Notes: a model not told the origin generated them from the sequence alone. A stretch of 64,000 nt of DNA from Protopterus annectens (GCF_019279795.1 NC_056738.1:405718745-405782744); one strand, 5' to 3'; numbered from the stretch's first letter, positions 33,933 to 45,976 are shown. Program-made: numbers and translations.

Positions 33933-34850
33933 GATGAAGAAATGGTTTGTGGTATGCTTGGGGGGGATAGTGGGGTAAATTTTCACCAAGCCTGTCTGCT
34001 AGCAGGTTTGAAATTTCTGCAGGGTCAGTATGTGTGATGCCATCCACACACATCTGAGTCCCACCTTTTAGGTTGCAGATGTAGCTCAAAAAAGCCTTAT
34101 GGTTATCCTTGGCTATGGTTGCTAATTTTTTTTTTCATAGTTGCTCTTTGAAGATTTTATGAGTTGTCTTATTTGCTTGTTTAGGCTGAGGAGGGCGCTC
34201 TTCCAGTATTGGGATCTCACTTTTATATTTTTAGGCAGCAGCTTCTTTTGCTTATTGTAAAATTTATTAATGCTAAATGTCCACCAGGATGATTTGTTTT
34301 TTTCTTGAGGATCTTGCTTGAGTCCTTTCTGGCACTGCTATATCTATACATTTGTGAAGATGTTTATACAGGGCATCAGTGTATACCTTAGTATAGCTGT
34401 TAATGCCATCTGTGGAAACTGGAGTTTGGAAATCGATTATACCTTCCCTTAGGAGGGTATAATTAGCTTTGTTGAAGCTTTTTTAGCCTGACTTCTCCTT
34501 TGGGGAATTCTGGTGCTACTGCTATTTCAAAAAATGGCTGATTTATGGTCAGATTTAACAAGTGCAGGCCCTACACTTGAGGTGTTACATCTGTCACTCA
34601 TATTGGTGAGGTCTAGAATATTATAGCCCCTTGTGAAGTGGTGCACTATTTGTTCCATGCCATTTGAGTTAACAAAGTCCAGAACTTTTGTGCTAATGAG
34701 TTTGGGCTCATATAAGTTTTCCAATTAATGGAAAGATAGTTTCCAGAGAGTGCAGTTTCTGATTTAAACTCCTAGCATTTAGAAGCATGACCCTTAGTTT
34801 CTTTGTGTTTGATATTTTCACATTGGGAATTTTGTTGTTGTGACCTTGCC
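33933..34850 (-). pseudogene. CR1/L2-type LINE ORF2, 5' part (endonuclease, internally deleted)
   Basis: Minus-strand frames near 34,840-34,740 read an RVMLLNARS-like start (degraded) and then, without the expected middle of the domain, jump to the endonuclease C-terminal half: LDFVNSNGMEQIVHHFTRG, YNILDL and SDHKSAIF (34,724-34,527). The SDH catalytic histidine motif is retained, whereas the N-terminal catalytic Glu and the DxN motif are missing; roughly 150 codons have been lost. The linker runs on to 33,933, where the LTR element interrupts it. It continues at 20,622. Confidence 0.75.
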
Positions 34851-34854
34851 TAAA

Positions 34855-35692
34855 AAAGGCATTTTGGGGGAGGCAAGTGCCTTGGCCAGCAACCGAAAGC
34901 CTAGAAATGCCAGGTGAAGACCATCTATGGCAAAGCAGTGTGGTCTACCCACCATGTCATCCCAGGCTGAGAGGAACTGGATCTCCTTAGAATGACACCA
35001 GAAACTAAGCCAATTACTGAAGTCAATTATTTTCTGTTTTTATTGTGATATCATTCTAGGTGAGGGTAAAATGCTACTCAAAGCTAGGGACAAGTCATTC
35101 ACAGCAAAATGAACTATGATGGAGTCATAACTGTGCTTGTTGTTGACAGACTTGAGTGCATGTGTGATCTGGTGAATCCTTGCATCAGACAGGCAGCTGA
35201 CCATAACCTTCTCCTTGTTCAACCTGGTGAGTGGGCATCTTGTTGTCTCACTATAGAGTCAACTATAACTAAAACATTTGGAATAGTTGTGCATTGCCTT
35301 AAAGGCTTATTTGGTGAGATACAGGTGCTAGAGTTTCTGTGTGTATTGGGTGCTTTGGGAGTTCTGTTACATGTAGCATGTTTGTATTCTGGAGTTCTCT
35401 GGTGTTTAAGCAAGTTTCTGGAGAGTACCTCTGCATATGAAGATTTATGTGTTGGGTGCATATTATGAATAGGAGTCATGAGGTGTGAGCTGGCAACCTG
35501 TTTACTGTTGCTGTTCTGGGAGCGAGAGAGCAGTGATTCCAGATTCTTAGTGTAGGAGCATCTCTCGCAAATTGTACTTGAGTGATTTAGGAGTAAGGGA
35601 TTGTTAGTGTACATGAGGCAGTTACTACACTGCTTCATAAAACACAAGTCTACCTGGTTGGCAGGAGAAACAGAGGGAAATTGACAGTTCAT
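34855..35692 (-). pseudogene. CR1/L2-type LINE ORF1 with SGNH/GDSL-esterase-like domain
   Basis: The minus-strand frame 35,692-35,219 has a cysteine-rich N-terminal part (CSNCLMY...CERCSY, possible zinc-binding) and ends in VLVIVDSIVRQ, the GDS block-I position with G changed to V. The next frame (35,222-35,040) gives VSCLSDARIHQIT and VHFAVNDL (block III, G-x-ND with A for G). Further on, near 34,910, IDGLHLAFLGFRLL supplies the block-V D-x-x-H pair. This block order is that of the esterase domain known from ORF1 of CR1 and zebrafish L2 elements. Stops and frameshifts disable it. Confidence 0.75.
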
Positions 35693-36045
35693 AATGCAAG
35701 GCTTGAACCTGGTATCTCAGCAGATAAGGAGAAAAAGATGGGGGTATCAGGTAGGGAGCTACTTTAGGGTGACTAACCTATGGGACATACAGTAGGATGT
35801 CTATAAAAGAGAGGATCTATAGGTTCTGATGTTGGTAGGCAAGAGGTAAAACTTCTGCTGTGTGGTTCACTGAACAGTTGAGAGCTATTCAAGAACTGCT
35901 CTGATGGATAGCAGCCACCACTAAGGGAAACTACTTCTATTGGTGCTTTTGCATCTATAACAACCAAGAGTTACCCCTTCTCCTTGGTGGTGTGCTAGGA
36001 GCAAGCAAGAGCAAAGCAGCTACTACAAAGAAATCAATGAAAAAT

Positions 36046-36190
36046 CTCAAACTGAGCCCTACACTAATGGAATAGCTCAAACTGAGCCCTGCACCAATAA
36101 AAGAGTTCAAACTGAACACTGCACCAATAAAACATCTCAGACTGAGCCCTACACCAATACAATAGCTCAAACTGAGCCCTGAACCAGTAA
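36046..36190 (-). repeat. 30-bp minisatellite encoding decapeptide repeats
   Basis: Four full units and a partial fifth of a 30-bp repeat (plus strand ctcaaactgagccctRcacc type) stand head to tail. Because 30 is a multiple of three, a minus-strand frame (36,197-35,955) stays open and reads repeats like GLSLSYCIGV. It lies at the 5' side of the CR1-like LINE and may be part of its 5' region. The translation is not claimed as a real protein. Confidence 0.8.
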
Positions 36191-36239
36191 CCTTCAATTA
36201 GATAGTTCTACTTTATGCTCCTGGCCACAAGGGTATGGG

Positions 36240-37767
36240 GGGGGTCTATAAAAGATGTCCTGATTTTTAGAGCTTAATTTACAAACAGAACTGAATTCAG
36301 CTGGTCTGAATTCAGTCTATACTATGGCCAACAGAAGTGCAATGGAACAATAAAAAAAAAAAAACAGGATACATTTTTTAATTAAATAAGCAACAGGGTA
36401 AAAAACAGCATGTTTTTCTTGAATTAATAATAAATGTGAAGAAATTAGACACTGTCATTTGTGCTAGCATGTCTGGCTGATGTTTTGTATATAATTTCAG
36501 ATTAACCTGTGTATTATATGCCAGCATGACTAGCTATGACATTGTAAATAAGTTCTTCTATGTTAATTTATAATCTTTTTTACAGAATGTTTTAAAGACT
36601 TGAACAGTGTCCTTTTACATTTCTAACTGCACACATTTGTGAAGAAAGATTCTGAAGGCAAATTATTTCAGATTCAGCTGATCTGCAGATGATGTCATCA
36701 GAATGTTGACAGTTGCTCTGTGTTACTGTTAGAAGCTGAAAAACAGGATGGAACTTTAACAGCTGTTGGTTGATTTTTAAAATATGAAATGGAAATTAGA
36801 ACTGGAACAGTTGTGACAGTTAGGCTAATCTATAAAAGAGCCTGCTGAAGACAGTTAATTGCCAGTTGTCAGTTAACAGCCAGTTGTGGGTTGTTTACAG
36901 ATGTACTGTGCAGTAGATACTCAAAAGGACTCACCAAGAGTTGCAAGCCTGCCTTAGCTCTGTTGTAATAATTTAGTTTAGACCAGGGACAGTATTCTTT
37001 AGTCAGATAGGAAAATTATAACTAATCAGATTGGTTAAATTTTTTTATGAATGCTGGATTTCTATCCTACAGTGTTGATTTCATTCTCCAGGTGATTGAG
37101 TTCTGTTTGTTTATTGGAAATTATTGTTTCATATTTTCAGTCACTTTGTTCATTATTAAATATGTTTATTAACTTACATTGTAGCTGGTCAATCAATGTT
37201 TTTCTTTAGTGATTTGACAGTGCTTATACTTGCCTGATAACTTCCTGGGCCACTCCAATAGCCTGGCTGCTTAGGTCATTTGCTATCATTTGTTTTAATA
37301 TCTAATTTTCATAATTCCACACCCCTTTAAAAGGGCATGTAGACTCTCTGATTGGTGGCAGCATTACCATATTAGTTTGGGGAAGGGACACAGCTGGAAA
37401 TATGTGTTAGGCTTTCCCAGAAGTGTTTGAATGTGTGAGATTTAATTGAAGTGTGAGCATATCAGAGATTTTAAGCTGGGACACACGGCTATGAATTATG
37501 TAATAAGGAGTTATATTTGGGACAGAAGAATACAATCCAGTCCCAGGCTACAGTGTGTTCCTGTTGTGCTCTTAGGGGAAAAATGTGAAATATTACTCCT
37601 GTTTAAGTGACAGTCTCACAATGGAGTTAGCATTGAGGATTGAAGCTCCTTAGTTACTGACCCAGGATAGTAGGAGACATCACATTACTGTTGACAGTCC
37701 AATGGGGTATTGTCCAGGCATCACATTATTTAGTTGCAGCATAGTGGGATATTATCTGGATGTCACA
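36240..37767 (+). repeat. Gypsy-type 5' LTR (left edge uncertain)
   Basis: The segment 37,143-37,767 is repeated at 39,377-39,983 in the same orientation, and both end gtcaca. It is followed at once by a primer-site-like sequence and a gag frame, so the upstream copy is the 5' LTR. The part left of 37,143 is absent from the truncated 3' copy but shares phrases (atatgccagcat, ctagct, ttgtaaa) with the solo-LTR-like segment at 61.6 kb, which supports extending the LTR to about 36.4 kb or further. Confidence 0.65.
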
Positions 37768-37770
37768 TTT

Positions 37771-37790
37771 ATTGGTGCCAATGGTGTGGA
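37771..37790 (+). promoter_or_regulatory. Candidate primer binding site of the Gypsy element
   Basis: attggtgccaatggtgtgga lies a few bases after the 5' LTR end gtcaca. The TGGTGCCA start fits the complement of a tRNA 3' end (CCA); the tRNA is not identified. Confidence 0.5.
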
Positions 37791-37932
37791 ATTTTTAACT
37801 GGACTTCAGTAGCCCCTGGGTAGTTGTCATTAAGGTGTTCACTCTCGACAGCCGTAAAATAAAGATGCAGAATCTCAGTTAACCACAGTTTTATTTATTT
37901 TTAGTTAATTAGTCAGGGGACAGCAGGCAAAA

Positions 37933-39200
37933 ATGTCAGCAGAAGACTGTAGTAAGCTGACAAAAAAAATCAGCTGGCCAAGGAATATGAAGCCAGAAGA
38001 CTGGTGCATGCCAACCTGCCTAAGAAAGCAATGATTTCAGCCTTAGTTGCAGCTTCAGCTTAGACCAGCCATTCAAAGGATATCCAGTTTGGTACTGGGG
38101 ATGTGCAGCCTGCTGAGACAGGACAGCCTGCATTTTCCTCAGAGGACCTGAGAATCCATCTAGAGTTAAGGAGACTGGAACTGGAGCTGAAGAAAGGGAG
38201 AGAATGTGATGTCTGGAGGCTGGGGAGAAGCAGCGTCAATATGAACTGGAAGCCAGATGACTGGAGACTGATGAAAGACTGTGCCTGGAAGCCCAATATC
38301 CAGAGGCTGAGGAGAAACAGTGTCAATATGGACTGAAGGCTAAAAGACTGGAGGCTGAGGAGAAACAGTGTCAATATAAACTGCAGGTCAAATGTTTAAA
38401 ACCCTAGGAAAATGAGCGACAGTACTGGCATGAAGTGGAGCCTCTTACCCTTCAAGAGGGTCATGGAGGTAATGGGGAAGGGAATAATCAGACCCCAGAA
38501 GCTGTAAAGGTCAGTAAACGTTTTCCTTAATACAGGGATGGGGATGACGTTTGATATTTTTATTCATATATTTGAGAGGGTATGTAGACAGTATGATGTT
38601 GACCGTGAGCTCTGGTTTTGGCTCCTGACTCCCCTACTCCACGGTAAAGCTGTACAGGCCATGTCAAAATTGTCTGATGTAGATTGTTTGAATTATGGAA
38701 AAGTTAAGAACTGTCGTTTAGATTGTTTTAAACTAACACCTGAAGTGTATAGGAAAAAGTTTCATGAACACAGATGCAAGGCAGATGAAAGCGAACATGA
38801 TTATATTGCTGATTTAAGTACTTATTTTCACAGATGGGTGAGTGGGTATCAGGTCACCACTTTTGAGGGACTGGCAGACCTTTTGGTGAGGGAACAAGCC
38901 CTCAGTACTTTGCCTGATGACATGAGAATCTGGTTAGCAGACAGAGTGCAAATCTGTGGAGGAGTTGGGGAGAAAAGAGGATCTCTACTCAGCAAGCAGA
39001 ACACCAATGCATAAGAAAGTATATCCCAATGCTGCACATGGACATAAGGGAACCCATGCGTGCCAGTCTAAACTCCTCCAATAGAGTACACCAGTAACAG
39101 GGGAAACTACTAGTCCAAATACATGGTTAGGGATTAGATGTTTCAAGTGTAACCTTTGGGACCACACAGCAATCAAAGTCCATCGAGGCAAGGTAAGAAA
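37933..39200 (+). pseudogene. gag: Ty3/Gypsy gag pseudogene (SCAN-like capsid)
   Basis: Starts MSAEDCSKLTKK, a common opening in vertebrate Gypsy gag. A Glu/Arg-rich coiled coil follows (LRIHLELRRLELELKK and ARRLEAEEK-like repeats, 38,140-38,400, in shifting frames). The capsid part (38,538-39,014) carries FERVCRQYDVDRELW, LLHGKAVQAMSKL, DCFKLTPEVYRKKF, STYFHRWV and LADLLVREQ, the helical arrangement shared with SCAN domains. A zinc knuckle near 39,132-39,173 (C-x2-C-x4-H-x4) has valine where the last cysteine belongs. Several frameshifts make it a pseudogene. The tandem QCQY/LEAEEK units at 38,210-38,390 look recently duplicated. Confidence 0.85.
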
Positions 39201-39284
39201 CAGAATATGAGGGAACCAGCAAGTGGGGATGACAAACTGCTAGTGGTAAGTTGTTTAGAAACAGCAGGGGTGACAAACTATCAC

Positions 39285-39376
39285 CAAAACCTATATCCTA
39301 CCTTAGTAGATGGTAAACAGGTTACTGCTAAGAGAGACACAGCTTCTGATATAACCATTGGGAGACCTGCAGTGGT
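39285..39376 (+). pseudogene. Gypsy protease N-terminal fragment
   Basis: The frame at 39,156-39,395 reads VDGKQVTAKRDTASDITI then GRPAVV. This is the retropepsin active-site region, with DTA in place of DTG or DSG. It is cut at 39,377, where it runs directly into the interior of the 3' LTR; the rest of the protease and all of pol are missing. Confidence 0.7.
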
Positions 39377-39983
39377 TATTAAATATTTTTATTAACTTAC
39401 AATTAGGCTGGTTAATCAGTGGTTTTCTTTAGTGATTTGAGAGTGCTAATACCTGAATTGATAACTTTCCAGGCCACTCCAAAAGCCTGGCTGCTTAGGT
39501 CATTTGCTATCATGTGTTTTAATATCTAATTTTTGTAATTGGACAACACTTTAAAAGAGCATGTAGACTCTCTGATCAGTGGCAGTATTATTTTGGGGAA
39601 GGGACACAGCTGTAAATCTGTGTCAGGCTTTCTCAGAAGTGTTTGAATGTGGGAGATTTAAGTGTAAGTGTATCAGAGGTCTTAAATTGGGACACATTGC
39701 TCTGAATTGTGTAATAAGGAGTTATATTTGGGGTGGACAGAAGAATGCAGTCCAGTCCCACGCTATAGAATGTGTTCCTGTTGTGCTCTTAGAGGAGAAT
39801 TGTAGAATATTACTCCTATTTAAGTGAAATCTCACATTGGAGTTAGTAGTGAGGACTAAAGCTCCTTAGTTACTGACCAAGGATAGTGGGGGACGTCAAA
39901 TTATTGTTGATGGTCTGATAGGGTATTCTCTGGGCGTCACATTATTTAGTGGCAGCATAGTGAGATATTATCTGGAGGTCACA
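39377..39983 (+). repeat. Gypsy-type 3' LTR, 5'-truncated
   Basis: Direct repeat of 37,143-37,767 (ttattaaatatkttttattaac start; gtcaca end). The first part of the LTR is missing, so a deletion has fused protease coding sequence to the LTR interior at ttattaaatat. Confidence 0.8.
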
Positions 39984-40440
39984 ACAGAAACAGAATAAAA
40001 CAGTAGAAACAGATCTTTTCTTAAATTAAGAAAAAGTAGCAGTTAGTGTGAAATATAGTTAAAGTGCAACAAATGCAGTATTAAAATACAATGCAAAACA
40101 GCAGCAAAGTGTACGTTTTTTAACTGCTGAAGTACAGTCACAGTATATAAGAGAAGTTCAAAGAAAAAATACTTAGAACCGTTCTGTGGGTTTCCCAGCT
40201 CAGAAAGACCAGGTAAACACCTACAGCCACTAGATGAATAATCCCAGTCCTCCTAATGTAAAAGTACAGTAAGAAAGCATCTAAAGTAAAGTGCTACCAC
40301 AAACAAACTCAAAGATATGGATACAGCAGTGTACCTTAAACAGCTCATAAAAGTGTGATTATTCAATAAAAGTACTTCATTTTGTATAAATGAACCAAGA
40401 GCCACTCAGCTGTACAGAATGTATAAAGGCACTAAAAAGA
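39984..40440. other. Unassigned AT-rich stretch between Gypsy LTR and L1-like LINE
   Basis: A-rich plus strand with many CAG/ACAG words and no recognised motif. It may belong to another insertion within the L1-like LINE, because the LINE frame stops near 40,445. Confidence 0.4.
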
Positions 40441-42130
40441 GGATATTCTACAACACTGAGATGTCCTTATCAGGTACAAAATAATATTGTCTGCAAACAA
40501 AGCCAACCTTTCCTGACTACCACATCAATTACAATCCTTAATTTCTGAGCCCTTATATTCTTTGCCAATGGCTCTAAATATTAAGCAACTAAAGGGGATC
40601 CTGTCTGGTTTCCCTGTTTCTCTGGTTTCTCTGTTCAGAAAGAACTTGTTAGAGAGGGACCCTTCCACTTTAATTTTTGTCTACAATCCTTCACATATCC
40701 TCCACATTAACCATATTATTACATCAGGGAATGCAAATGCTTCCATTGCCCTAGTCATAAATTATAGCTTAATCTGTTGAATGTTTTCTGTCTCTGTATC
40801 AAGACCCACCATCAACAGCAATTCTGCTTCCTTCTGGATCATCACTGTTCTATTAATGTTGTCAAACATTTGCCTCTCCTACACAAAACTACATTGATCC
40901 ATATGTATCAATTTCGGCAACACCTTTGCCATTCTTTTGGCTATTATAGACAAACACTTTATAATCACAGTTTAAAATTGAAATGGGCCTATATGAAGCT
41001 GAATCCAATGCACCTTTACTGTCTTTAGGTAGGTATTACAGCCACCACAGCTTTCTACCAGGATGTTGGGTTTTTTCCCCCTTCTTTTAAAATACTGCTA
41101 AACAAAACCTTTCAGATCTTTAGCACGTTCTTCCCTCCTAGATTCCAAACTTCCACAGGAATACCATCTATTCTTGGAGACTTTCCGACAGATTGTTTGT
41201 ACATTATTTTTATCTCATCTCCTGCTACCTTAACTATTAATTGTTGAGCCTCATCTACTTCTAACCTTGATGTAGTAAATTCTACCACAAATATTTCCAT
41301 TTGTATTCTTGATTTCCACACACCTCTGCTTTATATGAATTTTTACAATTTTTTGCAAAATATCTGAAATACCTCTACTGGACCTCTGGTTAGTTTTCTT
41401 GTTGTATGTTCCCTAAGTTTGACAGCAGCCCTTTCTACTTTCTAATGCCAAAGCTGTGTGCTAAAAGTTTTTGTGCTCTGGGGTTATGATAAAAAAACAG
41501 TTGCTCAGCAGCAATCTTTCTAAACTGATGCATATTATCCAGACACTCCCTTATTTTTCTCTTTAGCACTCTGCAATTGTTCTTCTTCTTGTCTGATTTT
41601 CATCTTATTCTGCAATACACAATACTTTAACCTTTGTCAGTCCCTGTAAATAATGTCATTTCCTTCTTAACCATATCTCTTTTTTTTCTTTTATTTCTCC
41701 CATAATTTTAAACTCTACTTTCATTTTATTCCACTCACTAGCTATAACTTCTGAAGAAATTTCTGTCTTCCTAATTACTCTTGAATAATTTCCACAACCC
41801 ATTTCTTAAATTCCTATCTTTTTGACAGGTAGGTGGGGAAGTGCCAGTGTTTCATTTTTCCAGCTTTTGCATTGCATGCATAGACTGGTGTTTGGCAAGT
41901 TGATCTTTTATACAGTTGTTTCTTATCTTTTGAACCTATGTCACACTTTAGAATTTTTGTTTTAATGAAAACAACCACCACCTCAGAAACCCACATAACC
42001 TATTAAGTTATTTAAAAAAAAATACAAAACTACATACATCTTCATGACAGCTGCACACTCTTGCTTACTTTAATACCCTTACCACTACACAACATGAAAT
42101 TTATATCATGAAATGCTTTATACAAATACT
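40441..42130 (-). pseudogene. L1/Tx1-type LINE ORF2, 5' part (linker and RT to the FADD box)
   Basis: Minus-strand frames read IMYKQSVGKSPRIDGIPVEVW (41,220-41,150; the SPGxDGIP block), FSSILKEGG and KAVVAVIPT, then VLAKRMAKVLP-like codons, DQCSF, and ALFADNIILYL near 40,500-40,471, which is the FADD box with the second D changed to N. The endonuclease expected between ORF1 and the linker is largely absent (42.1-41.8 kb has no E, DxN or SDH motifs). Coding similarity ends about 10 residues after the FADD box, close to where the block at 18,966 (FSRYKIN) should start. Confidence 0.65.
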
Positions 42131-42139
42131 GTTAAGAAC

Positions 42140-43480
42140 AATTTTTTTTACTTACTGTTACTTTTCTTTTTCCTCCTTCTCCTTAGTGACTTCCCAAACA
42201 TTAATGACATGAAGTGGGTTATATGTGTTTCAATCCCCCACAAGTTTAACAAAATCAGCAAAAGTCCAGTCTTGACACTTTTTCTTGTAGATCCATATTT
42301 CACACGTGATAGATGTTTTATAATCTCACATGTATTCATTAATTTCAGTTTTGTAGGTCTTCTTTCTTTTTTATCTTCTTCTTTCAACCCCAGACTCCAG
42401 ACTCTGATTCAAGTTCAAAGTACTCCCAGTTCTTCTAGTCAACTTTATTTTCTGTCTCTCAAGCGTTTGGAACATTGGAAAAGGTTTTACTGGCAAAGTC
42501 TCTTTATGAGCTTTATTATCAGACAAATGATAAGCAGAGTGCCATGCTGTTTGATGGCTCACTTTTTGTTGGAAAAACTTTTGTATTTTATCCTTAGCCT
42601 GTTGTGCATCAAAAATGGCTTTGATCTTCCAGGAAAAGAAATTCTGAAGACAGCTGGATATAGCAGCTTGAATCTCACACTTGCCTTTCACCATTCACTG
42701 ATTGCTGGGACACATTTCTTCTCTTCTAACTGGTGTACAAGGAGTAATCATTTTCCACAAATACCCTACTGTCTCCAATTTTTAATACTTTGTGCTTCTG
42801 CCACAGTTTTGTCAGGATCAACTCTTTCTGCCGGTATGACTACAACTTTACTAATACAGGTCTTGGCTGCTTTCTCATGGCCAGGTTTGCAGCATGCACA
42901 CTATAGTGCCCTTTCAATTAACAATCTAGTTGTGGAATATCAGTCCAGTTGCTTATTTCTGCTTTCATAAAATTAATGACGTCTCCTCCTTCCTTTTTCT
43001 CTGATACAGTAGAAAACCTCAGGATTTCCCTGTGTGCTCTCTCCTCTAACTCTACCATTTTTTAAACTGGTCTTCTTGAGTAGTCTCATATTCAGCTAGC
43101 TTTTTCTTAATTTTGACCTCTGATTTTTATAGTATTGTCAGTTTATCTGAATAGTTATTTAAATATTTTTTATATTTTCCAGCCTTTTGTTTTTCAAGTT
43201 GATATACTCGTGCAATGTTTAATTTATTTTGATTAGCTCTGAGCACATTTCATTTAATATTTCCTCTACATTACTGGAAGCTTGAATTGCTTTTTGCTCA
43301 TCAGCTGCAGTATTCTTTCCAGTCATTGTTTCACTTCACCTTTCATAGTTGGTTTTCTTTCAGGTTAAGTTTCTTCTTTGCTGGCATCCAGGCAGTGTAC
43401 TTACTAGCCAGCAACTGAATTTACTAAAACTGGTAGAGATACTGATCCCGTCTCTGTTTCTTTTTTCACACTGGTAGAGG
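42140..43480 (-). pseudogene. L1-type LINE ORF1 pseudogene
   Basis: In order on the minus strand: a LAEYETTQEDQFKK coiled-coil end near 43,090, NLRFSTVSEKEEGD with the RRNNLR-type start of the RRM region, AEISNWTDIPQLD, a RAHYSVHA-like segment then RKQPRPVLVKL (near 42,890), and a C-terminal region with FRLLYPAVFRISF and AKDKIQKFF. This is the coiled coil, RRM and C-terminal-domain order of L1 ORF1p, an RNA-binding chaperone. Many stops and frameshifts. A 285-codon plus-strand frame over the same bases is its antisense shadow. Confidence 0.65.
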
Positions 43481-45960
43481 AGAAATTAAGCTGTTGATCA
43501 GTGTGCAGCCATTCTGGAAGTCCCATTTGCTATGTTTTCAAGTCAATATACTGTATTCTACAAGCTTACAAGCTTATGTGAGCAAGTACTGTGTGGATAA
43601 AGAATTCTGGAGTGCCTGTTTTTTTGTTCAGTTTTGAACTAATACCAAGATAAATACTGTATTAAAGCTTCACCAATAAAAATCAATACTATCCCAGATG
43701 AATAGGCAGAAAAGGCACATCAAAAACAAATATAAATTCCACTAAGACTTGTAGGAATAAAAACCTCCACAGAATTAGCATTAAAAATGTTTAATCTTCA
43801 CTTTCGTCTATAAAATACTTCATCAGAACAAAGTATATGACCACAACAAAACCTTTTTATACTGAACCACACCAATAAGAACCATCCTTTAATTAATCAA
43901 TTAAACAATTATGTATAATTTAATGAAATGAATTTTAAAACAACAAATGAAAATGTTTAAAATACTTCAAGAAATAACTTGAAACAATAATATTTACTTA
44001 TCACTACCATATTTGTTAACTTTCAACCTTTTATTTTTCAAAAAAAAAATTTAAATTCAGTGTCTCATTAATTCCATTAAATTATTATACAATTTTAACT
44101 GTATTAAAGATATTTACAAATGCGGAGAAAAATTCTATAAGTGTTTTCATCTGTATCTAATAGAGTATTACAGTGAATTTCTGGCTGTTAAAGGGTTATT
44201 GTTAAAACTGATAAGTATGCATTTTTTGAATATAAATGGTTTGCTGTGCAATAAGTCACTCCAGAAGTAAGGGTTTTTAAGGTAGTACAGACAATGATGC
44301 CCTTAACAACAAAAGACTTATGAAGGCAATAATGTAAAGGCTATACAAAGAACTGATAAGTGAAATGGGCACAGTTTTTTTCTGTTGGTATTTTAACTCT
44401 TGGTAATAAAGACAATAATGAGCATAGGACTTTTTCATATACTATGGCTATATGAAGGCTAATACCACAAGAGAGGTAGGATTTTTTTTCATATTTTTAG
44501 TAAATGCCTGTACATTACAATGCATACTCTAGTACTCATTGGCAAAGGCCATTTTAAGGGTTTTGTTAAAATAAATAGTATCTAAATGTTTTACCATACC
44601 CGGTTATGTTCTAGTCTGAAGCAAAGTCTTTAGATGTTAAATAGTTCATGATTTACTTGTCATGATTTAAAATGGGTAGTACATGATAACTGGAGTTTGT
44701 GCCCTCCAAAGGGTCATGCAAGCCAGGTAAGACATTAGAAGATGCTAAGGGTTTATTTGTGCATGGTTCTTAGGATTATGTAGGTCTGTTGTAGTCGGAA
44801 AAAAGACTACAAAAGACTACTAATAATAGTGATTTGCAGCTACTACTAATTTTTCATATTTTACATTTTATCTGGATACAAATAATGTTCCTAACAATAA
44901 TATGGGATCAAATAAATAATATAAGTAAGAAAGTCACTTGTAAGTAGCAGACAACAATCTCCTTACAGGTGAAGATGAGTGTTCTAATAGAGTGTATCTG
45001 GACAAAGACATATGTTATATTTTCCATGAACCTTAGCAAAAGTTATAATTATATGTTAACTGTTGAGAAGAAGAACACAGACAGCCTGATAAACTTGTCA
45101 TTTGGCTGGTATGTGGAGTGCCTGAAGTTAATATCAGCTATTTGTAACTGGAACTGATGAGAAGGCAGTCAGGGTATGATGGAGTATTATATGTTTACAG
45201 TTTTAACCTTAATATACTCATTTTCTTAAGCAGATTTGATATCAGAAAAAAATAGTGAAAAATGTGTTAATTTCAATATTTTGTAAATAGTACTAGTTAA
45301 AAAAGGTTTTCAATTCCTCTGGATGTGCAGTGTAATAATAGCAAGTGACTTCAGGCTGGGGAAAAAGAGAAGCTGAGATGAATGGACTGTTTATACCCTT
45401 TATTTATCATTCTTTTGGTATCCACAAAGTTGCAAGTAATTAACTTGCTGGGCCTGGAATGCTTGTCATTTGTTAATCCTAAACTCTCAGCTAGGATTAG
45501 TGTTCTTTTCTTACTATTTATTTCATTATTTCAGTATTACAGAGGTGCAGTAAGGCAGTGGTTATGCTGACTTACGCATATATCAGATTTGAAATAGTGG
45601 GCAATGATAATGTACTCAGTGAGGTAGGTGCAGTAAAAGTTTATGTAGATTGGCAGAAAAGGTGAAACCTTGGGGTAGGTTCTCAAAAAGTCAGACACTG
45701 GGATATTACAAAGTACAAACATTTGTAGTTTAATGAACTGGATGAAGTACTCAGTGCTAAACAGCAGACAGCATGCTTTGCAACTCTTACAGGATAGATG
45801 GAGATAAAATACATTATAAAAACACAACTGTATCAATATTATGGATTAAAACTACAGTAAAAATGACTGAAATTTACAGTGAATATTTGTGCAATAGGCA
45901 CATTTCCATTTCCATTCTGTTCTGAAGAGTGGCAGTCATGGTTCGAGTAAATTATTCAGG
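43481..45960. other. AT-rich stretch, nothing firmly recognised
   Basis: Only short frames. A minus-strand ctgatgaag...gacgaaag motif (43,845-43,800) resembles a sequence seen in many vertebrate repeats, but no element boundaries could be drawn. Confidence 0.4.
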
Positions 45961-45976
45961 GAGATAATCAACTGTT

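Noticed and set aside
36046..36190. CRISPR-like array of regularly spaced repeats
   Set aside because: The 30-bp units are contiguous with no unique spacers, in a eukaryotic retroelement context; a minisatellite.
42113..42970. 285-codon plus-strand open frame, the longest single-exon frame in its region
   Set aside because: It lies antisense to L1-type ORF1 motifs (RKQPRPVLVKL, FRLLYPAVFRISF) and has no domain of its own; a shadow frame.
43800..43845. Hammerhead-ribozyme-like core on the minus strand (ctgatgaag ... gacgaaag); a similar plus-strand motif at 46,484-46,515
   Set aside because: The segment between CUGAUGA and GAAA cannot form a convincing stem II, and no closing stem I was found. 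Similar phrases occur in many vertebrate repeats.
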